Shown here in pieces: positions 35,080-47,716 of a stretch of DNA of 64,000 nucleotides. Source of the DNA: Paraphaeosphaeria minitans (taxonomy: Eukaryota > Ascomycota > Dothideomycetes > Pleosporales > Didymosphaeriaceae). Location of the stretch: positions 1,240,001-1,304,000 of the forward strand of contig WJXW01000013.1 in assembly GCA_015832175.1 (NCBI GenBank), read 5' to 3'. The first letter of the stretch is position 1; the number at the start of each line of letters is the position of its first letter. The notes beneath the pieces were generated by a model. It searched no databases. It saw only the letters and a program-made list of their open reading frames with translations, and was not told the origin of the DNA. The translations under genes and the position numbers were made by a program.

Positions 35080-38000
35080 GTACTTTATAAACTCCTACCT
35101 CTTCTATAGCTTTAGGTGCTACTAAGATTACTCCTATAAAAGATAGTAGTAAGGCGTATAAACCTAATCTTTACTTTAGCAAAGAATTTTAAAATAATGT
35201 CTAGATTCTTTAGTTAGACCTCTACTTCTTTAACTTAGACAAAACCTTTAAAGATAAAAAAAAGATTATCTTTACAGTAATATATATATAAGGAGATATA
35301 GGTTTATAGATTCATTCCTACCTTAAAAAGTACCTTAGAATAGACTATAATAATAACAACAATAATTACGTAGATAATAACGCTAATACAGTAAACATTA
35401 TTAAAAATTATAATAACTTTAAGAAATATCTTAAATAACTCTTTAGGATTACTAATAAGGATTCTATTACAAAAGTAAAGATTTAAACTATAACTTAGAA
35501 GTAATTAGTAGCTAAGTATATAGCTAAGTTTTATAGGTATACTGTGCAACTTAACTAGGACAATAAACCTCTTTAGGATATATACAAACAAGGACTTAAG
35601 TAGAAACTATATAAGGAACTCTTATATAGTAGTGTATAAATTACTAACCTTAAGGAACTATATAAAGAAACAATTAGAATTAATAGAGAATAGTGTTTAC
35701 TGTAATAAGAATTTTACTAAAACCCTAGGGTAATAAGCTTTAGATAACTAGTAAAAGTGATTTATAAGAACCCTGTTAGAGTTATTTAAAAATAATAACT
35801 AAGGAACTACTAGAGATATAAACTAATAGAAAATATCTAGTTTAACTATATAGGCAAAAGGAAAGGAGGAAGAACCTAAGTAGTCTAATAAACGCGTCTC
35901 TAATAGAAGTTAATAACTAATAACTAAGACCTACAAGAGCTTTACATATAGCAAACTAGGCTATATAGCTAGAAACTATAGATTAAAGAACAAAGTCTAT
36001 TAAACTAAGTTAAATATACTAACTATTAAGGACTAAGAACTTAATAAGGAATAGGAAGTTATTATAATACTATTTAGTTATTAATGCGTTACACAAGAAT
36101 AAAGTAAGCGATTAGATTTACCTAACTCGGAATTGTATAAAAATCTAGAGGATAACTCTAATATATACCACAACACTAAAGATATAGAAGAGATACTAAG
36201 ATCTCCTACTCCTAACTTATAAAGTAGGCAAGAAAAAGACAACCCTATGTTACCTAAGTATAAAGTAAATGTTTAGGACTATATAGAACCCTACTAGGCA
36301 GTAGAAGGGATGCGATCCTATAAAAATAAGCAGTTAGGCTACGTACTAAAGTACTACCTAGACTACTAAAATCCTACACACTAATTCTGTATATAGACAC
36401 GCTGCGAGGAACTAATATATACACAACATAAAGTAGAGAAAGAGAAGAACAAGAGGTAACCTAGAAGGAACCTACGCTATAGATAAATATAGATAGACTA
36501 CCCTATTACAGCTTATAATAAACACCTCTAGGATAAATAATAAGTAAAATATTTCCCTTACCTTACACTAAAGGGTAATAAATGCTATAATATACTTATT
36601 AATAGAGACTATATACAATTATACTAGTACACATGTTTAAACTAAGACTATAAATACTACTATATAGCTAAACATTTAGACAGCTTTATAAACTACCCTA
36701 TATAAGAAGTAATAATAGAACTACTAATTTAACTAGTACATAGGAATGGTAAAGACCGCAGGAGGAAAAACAGTAGAACATCCTTATAGAAAGAAAAAGA
36801 CAATCTACATAAGCTATATACTTAAGAGTAATAATAAAAGTAAATACTTAGAAACATATACTAGGGACCTAAACTTAATTACAATCTATATAAATAGATA
36901 TCTTTTTTAGGACTGAACTTAGATAAGAAAACACGTTTATTAAATTAAATACTATAGTAAGTATAGTATTAGTTAAGCTACTAGTATAGCTTAAAGGAAT
37001 ATAGGCTCAAGCTCTTATAGACTTAAGAGTAGAAAAACACTTTATATCTTATTAGACAGTAAGATAAGCAGGACTTATAACATTAAAGAAAAATCTACCC
37101 TATATTATCCGTATCGCAAATAGATCCCTAATGCCTAAGACACCTTAGATATACTAGGAGGTGACTACTACTATAATAGTCTAAGGACATAGAGAGGAAA
37201 TTACCTTAGATATCTTACTAGAATCTAACTATAAGTTAGTTTTAGAATTACTTTAGTTAATAATATATAACTCGTAAATTAACTAGGGTATAAAGAAAAT
37301 ATTATTTAAATGCTATAATTATGTATTATAAGCAAAGCTAACGCATTAACTAAAAATAATAATGGATAAGGGAGTTATTAATAATATAATACTATAATAG
37401 ATAGTTAAAAAATAGAAGCACACCTTAGTAGTTACTAGTAGGAACCACTAGATTAAAAAGTATAAGAAGGAGGATAATAGCACACCCCTTACCTTACTAA
37501 GAGAGTACAAGAAATAGATACACATATTTATAGAGAAGGAAGGAAAAGTAAACCTACTAGAATATTAACCCTAGAATCTTATAATAGACCTAGAAGAAGG
37601 GAAGACGCTATCCTTTAGACTACTATATAGTAAGATAGGAGAAGAACTCCTTAAAGAACATAATGTTATTAAGATAAATCTTAAGAAAGAATATATATAA
37701 CTATTAAAGTTACTAGTAGTAAGCCCTTTTATATTTATTAAGAAAAAGGATAGATTAGACAGACTATACGTTAACTACTAACAACTTAATAATATAATAA
37801 TAAAGAACTAATATGTACTACTAAACATTACAGAGTTATAAGATTAACTATCTTGAGCCAAGATATTTATAATAATAGATCTAAGAGACGGTTACCACCT
37901 TATATAAATTAAGAAAGGTGAAGAATAGAAAATAGTGTTTTAATTACACTATAAACTATTTAAATAGAAGGTTATACCTTTTAAACTTACAAATGTACTA

Positions 38001-40300
38001 GCAACTTCTATAGCACTTATTAATATCGTACTTCGCAAATATCTAGATATATTTGTTATTACGTATATAAACAATATCCTCGTCTTTTCTAAAAACGAAT
38101 CCAACTATACTAAGTATATACAGATAGTATTAGAAGCACTAGATAAAGTATACCTTTATATTAAAGTTAAGAAATATAAGTATAATATAAAATAACTTAA
38201 ATTCCTAGGATACATTATTACTATAGAAGGAATTAAGATAGCACTAAGTAAAATCGAATGTATTGAGAACTAGCCAATACTAAAGGCAGCTAAAAATATC
38301 TAAGAATTCTTAGACTTCTGTGGATTTAACTAATAAATTGTCTAGGATTACGTAAAGGTTATAATACCTTTAATAAATTTTATAAAAAAGGACGTACCCT
38401 TTAAATAGACAAATCACTACAAAATATTATTCTAACTCCTTAAGACAGCATATATTATAGAACCTATTCTTATTAATTTTAGAAGTGATAAACTACTATA
38501 ATTTAAAACAAACGCTAGCGATCTTACACTAGGCGCCTACGCTAAATAAAAATATAATAGTAAATGGCACCTAATTGCCTATTACTTATGCAAATTTAAT
38601 AACGCCAAAACCTGATATAATATATATAACAAAAAGCTCTACGCTATTATTAAAGCCTTAAAGTACTAGAGGATCTACACGCTTAGTTACTTAACGCTAG
38701 AAATTTATATAAATTATAAAATCCTTCCAAGGTTCACAATAACAAAAGAACTTACGCCACGATAATAAAGATAGTTACAAACTACTAGGTAATATAAGTT
38801 TGAAATCATCTATATAGCTAGAAAAAAAAATAGCAGAGTGGACGCTCTTAGCTAATAAAGTAATTTAGTAAGAGAAAAAGTAAAGACTTTCTCTAGAATC
38901 CTTTATAAAGCCAAAGATAGATCTCTAGAACTAATAGTAGAACTAAATTAGCTTTTAGTAATTAACTAAGAAGTTCCAGAACACCTATAGCCTAAAATTA
39001 TCCAATAATACCATAATAACCCTATGTACGGACACCTAGGTATTATAAAGACAATAGAACTTATCTAAAGAAACTATACCTTGAAGAGAATTAAAAAAGC
39101 TGTAATAACTTACATCCATAAATATATAGAATACTAAAGAAATAAATATAGTATATACCTTAAATATAGAGAGATGTAAGCAATTAGTATACTAACAGCA
39201 CTATAAAAAAACATTGCTATAGACTTTATTATAGGAATTCCAAACTCTAAGAATGTAATAATAGGAATTAAATACAATAGTATACTAGTAATAGTCTACT
39301 AACTAACTAAGTATATTAAGGTTATTCTATGCCTTAGAAGTATAATAGCAAAAGAACTTACTTTTCTTATCGTAAACTAACTGATTAGACATTACAGAAT
39401 CCTAAGAATAATTATTTATAATAAAGACAAGCTCTTTACATTAAATTACTAAATAACACGTATAGCCCTACTTAGAATAAAACAAAAGCCATTAACAGCT
39501 TACTATCTATAAATAGACAGATAGACAGAACGTATAAACTAAACTATAGAAACGTACCTACGCATCTACTGCAATAGTTAGAAGAATAACTAGATTTTAT
39601 TACTACCTATAGTATAGTTGGCCTATAATAATAAAGCAGTATTAGGACATACACTATTCTATATAAACTATAGAAGACACCCACATCTCTCTAATTAATA
39701 ATTTTCTACGACAATTAAAGCAAAAGAAGCCATAGATATAGTAGAAAATATAAAAACAATACACTAATAACTCTAAGAGAACTTTAAAAAAGCTTAGTAG
39801 CAATTAATTTTATACTAAAACTAAAAATAAAAAATAGTACCTAAGCTAAAAAAGGGGGATAAAGCATATCTACTTATAAAGAACCTTTAAACTTAGAGGA
39901 AAAAACATAAGAAACTGGATTATATTAAGGTTAGACTATTTTACATTTCTAAACAAATATTACTAGTAAACTATAAGTTGGAACTACTAGCTAACGCGAA
40001 CATACACCTAGTATTCTATATATCCATATTAGAACTAGCAGACCTAATACACTAATTAAAACCACCTTCTATTACTAAGCTTAGGAAGAAAATAAATTTA
40101 AAGTAGAATAAATCCTATAAGTATATAATACGTATACAGATACTAAAGAATACCTTATTAAGTAGAAAGGGTATTTATCTAGTAAAAATATATAGAAACC
40201 TAAGGAAAACCTATCTAACTATTAATAATAGATGAACAACTTCTATAATTAAACGCTAGAAATTATAAGAAGACAACTATAACGCACCTAGGAATTAACA
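35080..40300 (+). pseudogene. Gypsy-2 copy b gag-pol
   Basis: Gag (about 35080-36000) ends in a CCHC knuckle (YGK-GYIARNY form, about 35950). Protease is near 37010-37250, RT 37600-38350 (SPFIFIKKKDRLDRLYVNY; YINNILVF at about 38062), RNase H 38500-38720, integrase 38990-39560, and a C-terminal domain to about 40290 including a chromodomain-like block (TKEYLIK-KGYLSSKN). Nearly all Trp and many Gln codons are stops. It differs from the close relatives G3 and G4 mostly by transitions, showing stronger RIP. Confidence 0.85.
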
Positions 40301-40309
40301 CTAGTATAA

Positions 40310-40700
40310 GGGCGAGTCTATAAAATAGACTAGTTAATTATCTCAGCGCCTAATAGCGCGTTAGAATTTATTAACGTAGTAGTCTATACTAACTCCTCTT
40401 ACGCCTTAGGCAATTCTAACTTATTTATAGTACTTATGCTATAATTAAACAATTCTTATTTTTTCTAATATAATTTCTTTTACTAATTACGTAAACGCGT
40501 TATCTTCTCTTACGCCTAATAGGCGCGAAGAAGAGCTACTTTAGCTAGCTCTTTCTTAATATAAAGCTTTACCTCCTTTTTAGCCTCTAACTTTTCTAAC
40601 CTCTCTATTTTAGTATCTATTTTTAAATAATCTAGTAAAGGGATCTCCTTAGGCTTATATTTCTAGTTTCCCTATCTAATATAGTTAGTGCACTAAAAGT
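40310..40700 (-). pseudogene. Antisense accessory ORF of Gypsy-2 (copy b)
   Basis: This is the homologue of 27855-28250. On the minus strand it reads CTNYIR-GN-KYKPKEIPLL, then AKIERLEKLEAKKEVKL and YIKKELAKVALLRAY, and near the end TINKLELPKA and ALLGAEII. The first Cys is intact here, while copy a keeps the third, so the two together support C-x2-C-x6-C. It sits tail to tail with pol, about 20-40 bp away. Confidence 0.62.
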
Positions 40701-40876
40701 GTAAAAAAAAAATAGTAAGTATATTTCTTCTTAGCGCAGTATAAATAGGTAATTATTATAAAAATATAGTCTTTTTTAAAAAAATTAGCTTAACTGTGGC
40801 AATATTAAACAAAATAGAATAATAACTTTATAGGTAGTTAACTTATAAGGATATTAAGCTTAGAAGGGAAGAATAA

Positions 40877-41339
40877 TATTAGAATTTAGCTACGTGTAAG
40901 TAGTAGCGCACAAATTTATTATACTTCTAGACTACTAGTCTGCTAGAGTTAGCTAACTAAGTAGTTAGGTAATAGGATATAAGTTCTAGGAGTCCTAAAG
41001 ACTATATAGGCCTCACCTATACAAGAGCTCTAAGACATATAAAACTCGCCCATATAGGACTCTAGGATATATAGGACTCTAGGACGTATAGGACTCTAGG
41101 ATATATAGGATTCTAGGACGTGTGAGATTACTTAGTATATAGGAACGCAAGAATAACCTTCTTATACTTATTTTTAATTTATTTATTAATCTATTATTTA
41201 GATTCTAGTAGACTATATTATTAACTTATTACACTTTATAAGATACTATTATATTAATAAGACCTTTCACCTTCTATAACTACTCCTACCTAAGAACCAA
41301 CCTTAACCCTTTAGGACTAGCTACCTTTTAGATTCAACA
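40877..41339 (+). repeat. Gypsy-2 copy b 3' LTR
   Basis: It is 463 bp, starting TATTAGAATTTAGC after the polypurine tract 'agaagggaagaataa' and ending TTCAACA. The right flank is agctc. Confidence 0.83.
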
Positions 41340-41753
41340 AGCTCTAAGGTATAGTAAGTATAGCTAGCTATTACCTCTTCTAACGCTAAAGGATATCTTT
41401 AAGGAAGTCTTACTAGACTTTATAACTAGATTCCTACTAGTAAAGGATTAAGGCAGCTGCGCTTTTAATACAATTCTTATAATTATATACTACTTCTCTA
41501 AGATAGCTATCTATATCCCTGCACAGAAAATATAGGATATAAAGGAATTTATAAAAGCCTACTTCTAAGAGGTTATTTTAAAGTTTAGTATTTAGAAAGG
41601 TATTATATCTAATAGGGGCTCTATTTTTACCTCCGCTTTTTGGGTAGAAATATACTACTAACTATAGGTAAAGCGTAGGCTTAGCACTACTTTCTACTCT
41701 TAAATAGATAGGTAAATAGAGCGCCAGAATTAGACGCTTAAATAATACCTTTG
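41340..41753 (+). pseudogene. Gypsy-1 copy B integrase core
   Basis: It reads DFITRFLLVKD-GSCAFNTILIIIYYFSK, then FSI-KGIISNRGSIFTSAFW and VKRRLSTTFYS-IDR-IERQN-TLK-YL. This is the Gypsy integrase DDE core with conserved spacing. The second catalytic Asp (SDRGS) is Asn here. It is cut at ctttg (41749-41753) by a solo Copia LTR. Confidence 0.87.
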
Positions 41754-42065
41754 TGTCTATATAGTTTATCGTACAAACAGCACTAAGTGAAATAGGGGCC
41801 TACCTACCTGTAGGGACCCGCACAAGGACCCAGTACTTAGGTTAGCGCTAAGAGGCAGAGACTTCATAAGTCCCTACCTACCTATAAGGACCTATATAAG
41901 AACCCACTGCTTAGGTTAGCGCCAAGAGGTAGAGACTTTATAAGGTCCTTAGTGCCCCTTTATACAATAGATAAGACGTAATTAATTAAACCTACTTGTT
42001 ACACTTTGCACAATAGTATACTATTAACCCTTAAATACTTGATTAAAGATTAAGGCAAACCAACA
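41754..42065 (+). repeat. Solo Copia LTR (312-bp form)
   Basis: TSDs are ctttg (41749-41753) and cttta (42066-42070), one G-to-A apart. Copy D is uninterrupted at the matching site near 8200. Confidence 0.9.
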
Positions 42066-42834
42066 CTTTATATGTTTATTATATCTCTATAAATAAACTA
42101 GATTAAACTACTCCTAATAGCTTAATTTACATACAACAACTCTATCTATAATCTAATAAAAACAACGCCTTTATATGCTATATATAGTAAGCACCCTATC
42201 TTTACTACGTCTCCTATAAATAGTAGACTAGAGGGAAAGCTACTAGATGTAGTTAAGAGAGTAAAATATATACACAGTATACACGCATTACTTATAGAGC
42301 ACCTACACTTAGTATAAGAGTATTAAAGCTAGTACTATAATAAGAAGTATAAGTAAGAGTTGTTCTAGAAAGGCGACTTAGTCCTACTTAGTATAAAGAA
42401 TATATATATATTTTAATAACTAAGTAAAAAGCTATTAAGAAAATTTATTAGGCCCTTTTAAGTATAGGACGCAGTTAGAATATAGGTATACTACCTACTC
42501 CTTTTACTACACTATTATATTTATAACGTGTTTTACATTTCTCCTCTTAAATAATAGAAACTAAGGCTAGGAGTAGAAGACATTAACACCTAACTACTAG
42601 AGGTTATACCTAAAGGAGGAGAAGCCTAGGAAGTAGAAGAAATCCTAGCTAAGCGAATAAGAAAGAGGTAAAAGTAATACCTACTTTGCTAGAAAGGCTA
42701 TAATAAGACTTAGGATACCTAGATTCCAGAGTTAGACTTTAAAAATATAGATAACTTAGTCTAAACTTGTAAAGAGAAAAAAGCTGCGTATATAAAGAAA
42801 AGGCGAAGGATATAGTAAGAGTATATAAAATATA
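42066..42834 (+). pseudogene. Gypsy-1 copy B integrase C-terminus and chromodomain
   Basis: It reads GDLVLLSTKNIYIF, LLRKFIGPFKY, then EVEEILAKRIRK and YLLC-KGYNKT-DT-IPE, matching the C-terminal integrase domain and a chromodomain, W residues lost to stops. Chromodomain integrases steer insertion into H3K9-methylated chromatin (family knowledge), which fits the stacking seen here. It ends at atata (42830-42834). Confidence 0.85.
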
Positions 42835-43072
42835 TATCCGTACAGTTTATCGTACAAGTAGCACTGGGTGAAGTGGGGGCCTGCCTACCTGTAGGGACCC
42901 GCACAAGGACCCACTACTTAGGTTAGCGCTAAGAGGCAGAGACTTCAAAAAGCCCTCAGTGCCCCTTTGTACAATAGAACAGACGTAATTAATTAAACCT
43001 ACTTCTTACCCTTTGCACAATAGTATACTATCAACCCTCGAATACTTAATTGCAGATTGAGCCAAACCTACA
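42835..43072 (+). repeat. Solo Copia LTR (238-bp form)
   Basis: It is 238 bp with perfect TSDs atata (42830-42834 and 43073-43077). It is one of the least mutated Copia LTRs in the window. Confidence 0.91.
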
Positions 43073-43887
43073 ATATAGATATAAGGTATATTATTATAGA
43101 GCACTATAGCTTATAGAACACTTATAGCTTATTAAGGATATCTACTTAAGGCCTATAGGCTAGCTTCTAAGAAGTAATCTAACTAAACTATACACCGCCT
43201 ACGCCCCCCCTACTTATTATCCTTATAATTCTTACTATTCTTACTATCCTTATCTACTATACCTCTAGTAGTAACCTTCTCTGTACTCTTTTTATTACTA
43301 TAATTTAAGTTACCCTTATTATAGTAAGGAGTAGACGCTAGATTAATCTAGGGTAAGCTATTAGTATACGTTTTAAGTGTAGAAAAGGTGTAAACTTACT
43401 ATCTACTATATAAGGGGAATAACTACCTTAAGAGCACTAGTAATCTACTACTACTCTACTAGGATTAAGCCTAGATGCTAAGGGCTAGTAGTAGGCACCT
43501 AGGTTACTATACCTATAGGTATACTAACACGAGCTATAATACACTAGTAGTTAGCTAGCTCTAAGTTAAATTACTTTTAGTAATAAGCTAGTTTTAAGCC
43601 TACTGCTTTTATACGCTTATCTGTCTTACGCTACCCGCCTAGGGTCTCTATAACTATAATATAGTAGTAGTTACAAAGGGTGTATAGGCGATTAAGGCGT
43701 CTATTTATTACCTTTAGCACCCATAAGTATTAGGTAAAGCGTATATATAGCGCGCGACTCTAGATATACTAAGTTATAGCCTCTATAATTACCTTTAACG
43801 CAATAATTATAGCGCTTATTCTTATCTTTTATATAGTCTTTAGGAAGCTTTACTAAGTTTTATATATAGTATATATAAGTTATAAGC
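43073..43887 (-). pseudogene. Antisense accessory ORF of Gypsy-1 (copy B), part 1
   Basis: This is the homologue of 6540-7398, on the minus strand because B is on the plus strand. The Lys-rich C-terminus is at about 43200-43280, and most of the body follows to 43887. The Cys motif region is at about 43795-43835. It is interrupted by a gag-only Copia element; the N-terminal part resumes at 46770. It has more stops than the D copy. Confidence 0.55.
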
Positions 43888-46769
43888 TGTCCGTATAGTG
43901 GATCGTATAAGTAGCACTAAGTGGAGTAGGGCCCTGCCTGCCTATAGGGGCCCGCACAATGGCCCACTGCTTAGGGCAGCGCCAAGAGGCAGAGACTTTA
44001 CAAGGTCCTTAGTGCCCCTTTGTACGATAGACAAGACGTAATTAATTAAACCTACTCCTTACCCTTTGCACAATAGTATACTATTAACCCTTAAATGCTT
44101 AATTATAGATTAAACTAAACCTATACTAATTAGTGGTTAATTCTAATTAACTATAAACTAGTAAGGTATAAAGACAGAGCGCCCTATAAGCTAGATACGT
44201 AGACTCTATATTGTTACCTTTACTAGAGATTGAATTTTAGATTATATAATAAGTAGAAACAAAGCGCGTATATCTATAAAGAGTTACACAATCTAGTCTA
44301 AGCTATTTTACAGAAAAGAAAGGAGATAGTAAACCCCTTTATAATCCTAAAAAACACATCGCGCAATTAAACTAGCGATAACTAAACGCAAACAAGTCGC
44401 ATAATTAAACTAGTGATAACTAAATACAGATACATCGCACAACTAAGAAAGATAACAATAACAATATAGCCTTAAGACTAAGAGACTTCCTAGGGGAACT
44501 ATAACCTAAAGACGTTGTGTAACAATTAATACTGCCTCCTTAGTAAAAAGATAAAGCAATATAGCTTTAATAAATAAATATTAAGGCTATTACCTTAAGA
44601 GGAGAGATTGCACGAAAGTACTAGGTAGATAGAGTAGATCTACACAGCCACCTACCCCTTTCTCTAAAATAGCTAAACACTTATATAGTGTATATAATTG
44701 CGTAATATTGCGTAAGTAGTCTTAAAGGTAAAGAGGTAATCCCTTCTTTTACTAAAGATTTTAATAACTAGAAAGAGAGAACCTTTAATAAAATTAGTTA
44801 TATAGTAAGAAGAGAACTTATTACTTTTCTTATAAAGGAAGGCTTTATTACTACTAATATTATAATAAAGGATACTTATGCAAAGAAACTCTTTAGACTG
44901 TTATAGCTTAACTATAAGCTATAGACCCTTTATATAATAACACTATAACTACAAGCTAAACCACTTCGCATAATTTCAGTAATACAACCTATACTATCTA
45001 TAGGCAATGTATATACATATAGAGTATAGCTAGGGCCTATCCCTATATATACGAGGATAGAGACACTATATATAGAGCTACACTAGTAGTAGTAGCCTAA
45101 AGCCTAGACTGCTTTTGCCTAACAAACTATATTATATAAAGAGGCTAGACACTTTTAGTCTCTTTAATAACTAGGAGATTATACTTATATCTAGCTAGAC
45201 AAGATTATTCTTTTTTAAAAGGCTTAGAGTAAAGAGAATAACTATACTAGTAGGCTGTATAATATCCTAGTAGACAAGGTAAAAGTCTTTAAAAAACTAT
45301 GCTATAGGCTAGGCATACTATAAGACTAGTATATAAACATCTTTCTAGGAATCCTTTCGAATTGTACGAGCACCAACTACCTACATAATATTAGACTAGG
45401 ACTTCTATAAGATAAATTATACAACAGACTAAATAGGCACTTTAACACTAGTGTTAATTATAATTAGTACTAGATAGACTAGACCACTTTTACCTTTAAA
45501 CGCTATAAAAAGGATAATCTAGCTGCTATATTGCACGAGGCCCTAGAAGTAATAATTAATAAGCTTACTTTAGCCTAAAGGGCTCTTAAACAAGGCTTTA
45601 GTAGTAAACTATAACTATACACTACTATTATATAAGTATGCCGCAGCTATCCTAACCTTAAATAAGCTATATTGAACCTTAAAAATATAATAAAAGGCTT
45701 ACTTAGCGATCTTTGTGTGTTACTCTAAGTTACTAAAAATAGGAAGAAATTATAGTTTCTTTAAGATAGTAAAGAGGTGTACTACACTAATTAATAATAC
45801 AATAATCCTAATTGCACAAAAGGATCTAGCCCCTCTAGAGGTAGAATAACCTTTAGACTAAAAGAAAGGGGTAACTTTAGAAGTTTAAGCTCTTACATAA
45901 AGTAGAAATACTTTATATACTATAAAGAAGGATGCTAGTCTGCTAACTATCTACTAAGGGATACCTAGTAAGCTAGAAGGCAATATATATTATTATACGC
46001 TAACTTTTACAAATATAAACCCTCTACTATAGATATATAAGTATACGTCCTTAACTTTAAAGGAGAGCGAGAGGAAAAAGACTATTGTATAAAAGAGGAG
46101 GAAGATAAATAAGACTAATAAAGTAATAAAGAAGAAGCATAGAAGGCTACCTTGTACCTTACTTCTACTATATACTTTTATCGCACGACTAGGAGATATC
46201 CTTCTATACCTACTTACTAAGACCTAGCGCTAAGCATTATATTACTTAACACCCTACTTTCTATTTACGCATAAGATATATACCTAGAAAAAGTTTTATT
46301 ACGTAATACGACTCTGCTACTATATAAAGGGGTAAGGTAAGAACTAAGTAGGTTAGCTGTTACTACCTATTTATATAAGAGTAGGTGTAAATAGGACCTC
46401 TACTACCTAGCGACACTATACCTACTTTACAACCTGTTCTAATAGGGGAAGGCTAACTATATAGATAAAAAAGGATAGGAAAAAGAAGCGTATAATAGAT
46501 ATAGGCTATTATATAAAGAAAAAGTTACTAGTGTTTATATAGTAGATTGTATAAGTAGCACTAAGTAGAGTGGGGCCCTGCCTACCTATAGGGGCCTACA
46601 CAATGGCCCACTGCTTAGGGCAGCGCTAAGAGGCAGAGACTTTATAAGGTCCTTAGTGCCCCTTTGTACGATAGACAAGACGTAATTAATTAAACCTACT
46701 TCTTACCCTTTACACAATAGTATACTATTAACCCTTAAATACTTAATTACAGATTAAGCTAAACCTATA
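43888..46769 (+). mobile_element. Gag-only Copia element (TR-GAG type), 238-bp LTRs
   Basis: It is 2,882 bp: LTRs 43888-44125 and 46532-46769, interior 2,406 bp. TSDs are taagc (43883-43887) and taagt (46770-46774). The interior is colinear with the element at 2382 (2,407 bp) and carries the same pol-deletion junction. Confidence 0.92.
44470..46520 (+). pseudogene. Copia Gag, decayed
   Basis: It is the same frame as 3034-5090 but starts with ATA. The zinc knuckle is near 45904-45948 (KYFIYYKEGC-SANY). The fused C-terminal tail (DLALSIILLNTLLSIYA onward) follows the deletion junction at about 46190. Confidence 0.72.
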
Positions 46770-47147
46770 TAAGTACTATATTATAGTCTATACACTTAGT
46801 ATCTCTACTAAACGCAAAGATAGTAGCACGACGTAGGTTAGAATTTTTAATATACTTAGGTACTAGGTAGTACAGTATCTTAAATAATTAAAAAGGTTAC
46901 TTAAAGGTTAAGCGCTTTATCTGTACTAAAAATATAGTAGTTATATATTATATAGGTAAAGAGCACACGAAGATTAAAATAATATTAAAACTATATAGCC
47001 CTACTGCCCTATGTTATAAAAGGCTATAGTAAATGGCAGGAGTAGGAGCTTTATAATATATAATACGCATAATACGTTTATAACGCACACTATTATTGCG
47101 TACATAATGTATACCCCTATAAACACTCTTTTTTTTTATAGGGTAAG
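46770..47147 (-). other. Gypsy-1 copy B tail, part 2
   Basis: It matches D 6342-6680 in reverse. The first 190 bp hold the N-terminal end of the antisense ORF and the rest is noncoding. It ends at gtaag (47143-47147). Confidence 0.6.
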
Positions 47148-47269
47148 TATTAGTTTGGCTTAACCTGTAATTAAGCATTTAATGGTTAATAGTATACTAT
47201 TATGTAAAGGATAAAAAGTAGGTTAAATTAATTACGTCTAGTCTATTGTATAAAGGGGCACTAAGGGCT
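47148..47269 (-). repeat. Copia 3' LTR, part 1
   Basis: It is broken at gggct (47265-47269) by G3 and continues at 53937-54052. Confidence 0.88.
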
Positions 47270-47699
47270 TGTTAGGATCTGAAATCCACATAATGGCGGG
47301 AAGCCGGTTTTGTACCTAGCGGGCGCGTAGTAAGGATCGAGCGGGGACTCGATGCCGGCTACGCCTCGAACAAAGGAGTCACGTAACTACTCTCTACAGA
47401 GCGCTTAATTACTCTGTGCAGAGCATAACACACGTAACTGCTTTGTATAGAGCGCTCTCTACAGAGCGCTCCCCATAAAGCGGACTTTGCTTAGTATATA
47501 GAAACGTGAGGATGGACTCTCTATACTTGTGTTTAATCTGTTTATTAATCTATTATTTAGATTCTAGCAGACTAAATTATTAACTTATTACACTTTGTAA
47601 GATACTATTATATTAATAAAACCTTCTACCTTCTGTAAGTACTCCTGCCTAAAAACTAACCTTAACCTTTTAGGACTAGCTACCCTCTTAGATTTAACA
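47270..47699 (+). repeat. G3 5' LTR
   Basis: It is 430 bp. It is much less mutated than its partner: several CpG here are TpA in the 3' LTR. The second half (about 47480-47699) is shared with Gypsy-2 and G4 LTRs; the first 200 bp are not. Confidence 0.92.
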
Positions 47700-47716
47700 T
47701 TTTAAACACCCTTAAT

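Larger units (their letters stand above)
34636..41339 (+). mobile_element. Gypsy-2 copy b, plus strand
   Basis: The 5' LTR is at 34636-35058 (about 40 bp missing at its start), the interior at 35059-40876 and the 3' LTR at 40877-41339. The right flank, agctc, is in the Gypsy-1 integrase. Gag, protease, RT, RNase H, integrase, chromodomain-like tail and an antisense ORF are in the usual order. It is heavily RIP-mutated: the gag start is ATA and the RT motif reads YINN. Confidence 0.86.

Noticed and set aside
27211..41339. Gypsy-2 pair as one composite insertion
   Set aside because: The outer flanks gtaaa and agctc do not match, and about 550 bp of host element is missing, so two insertions plus a deletion fit better.
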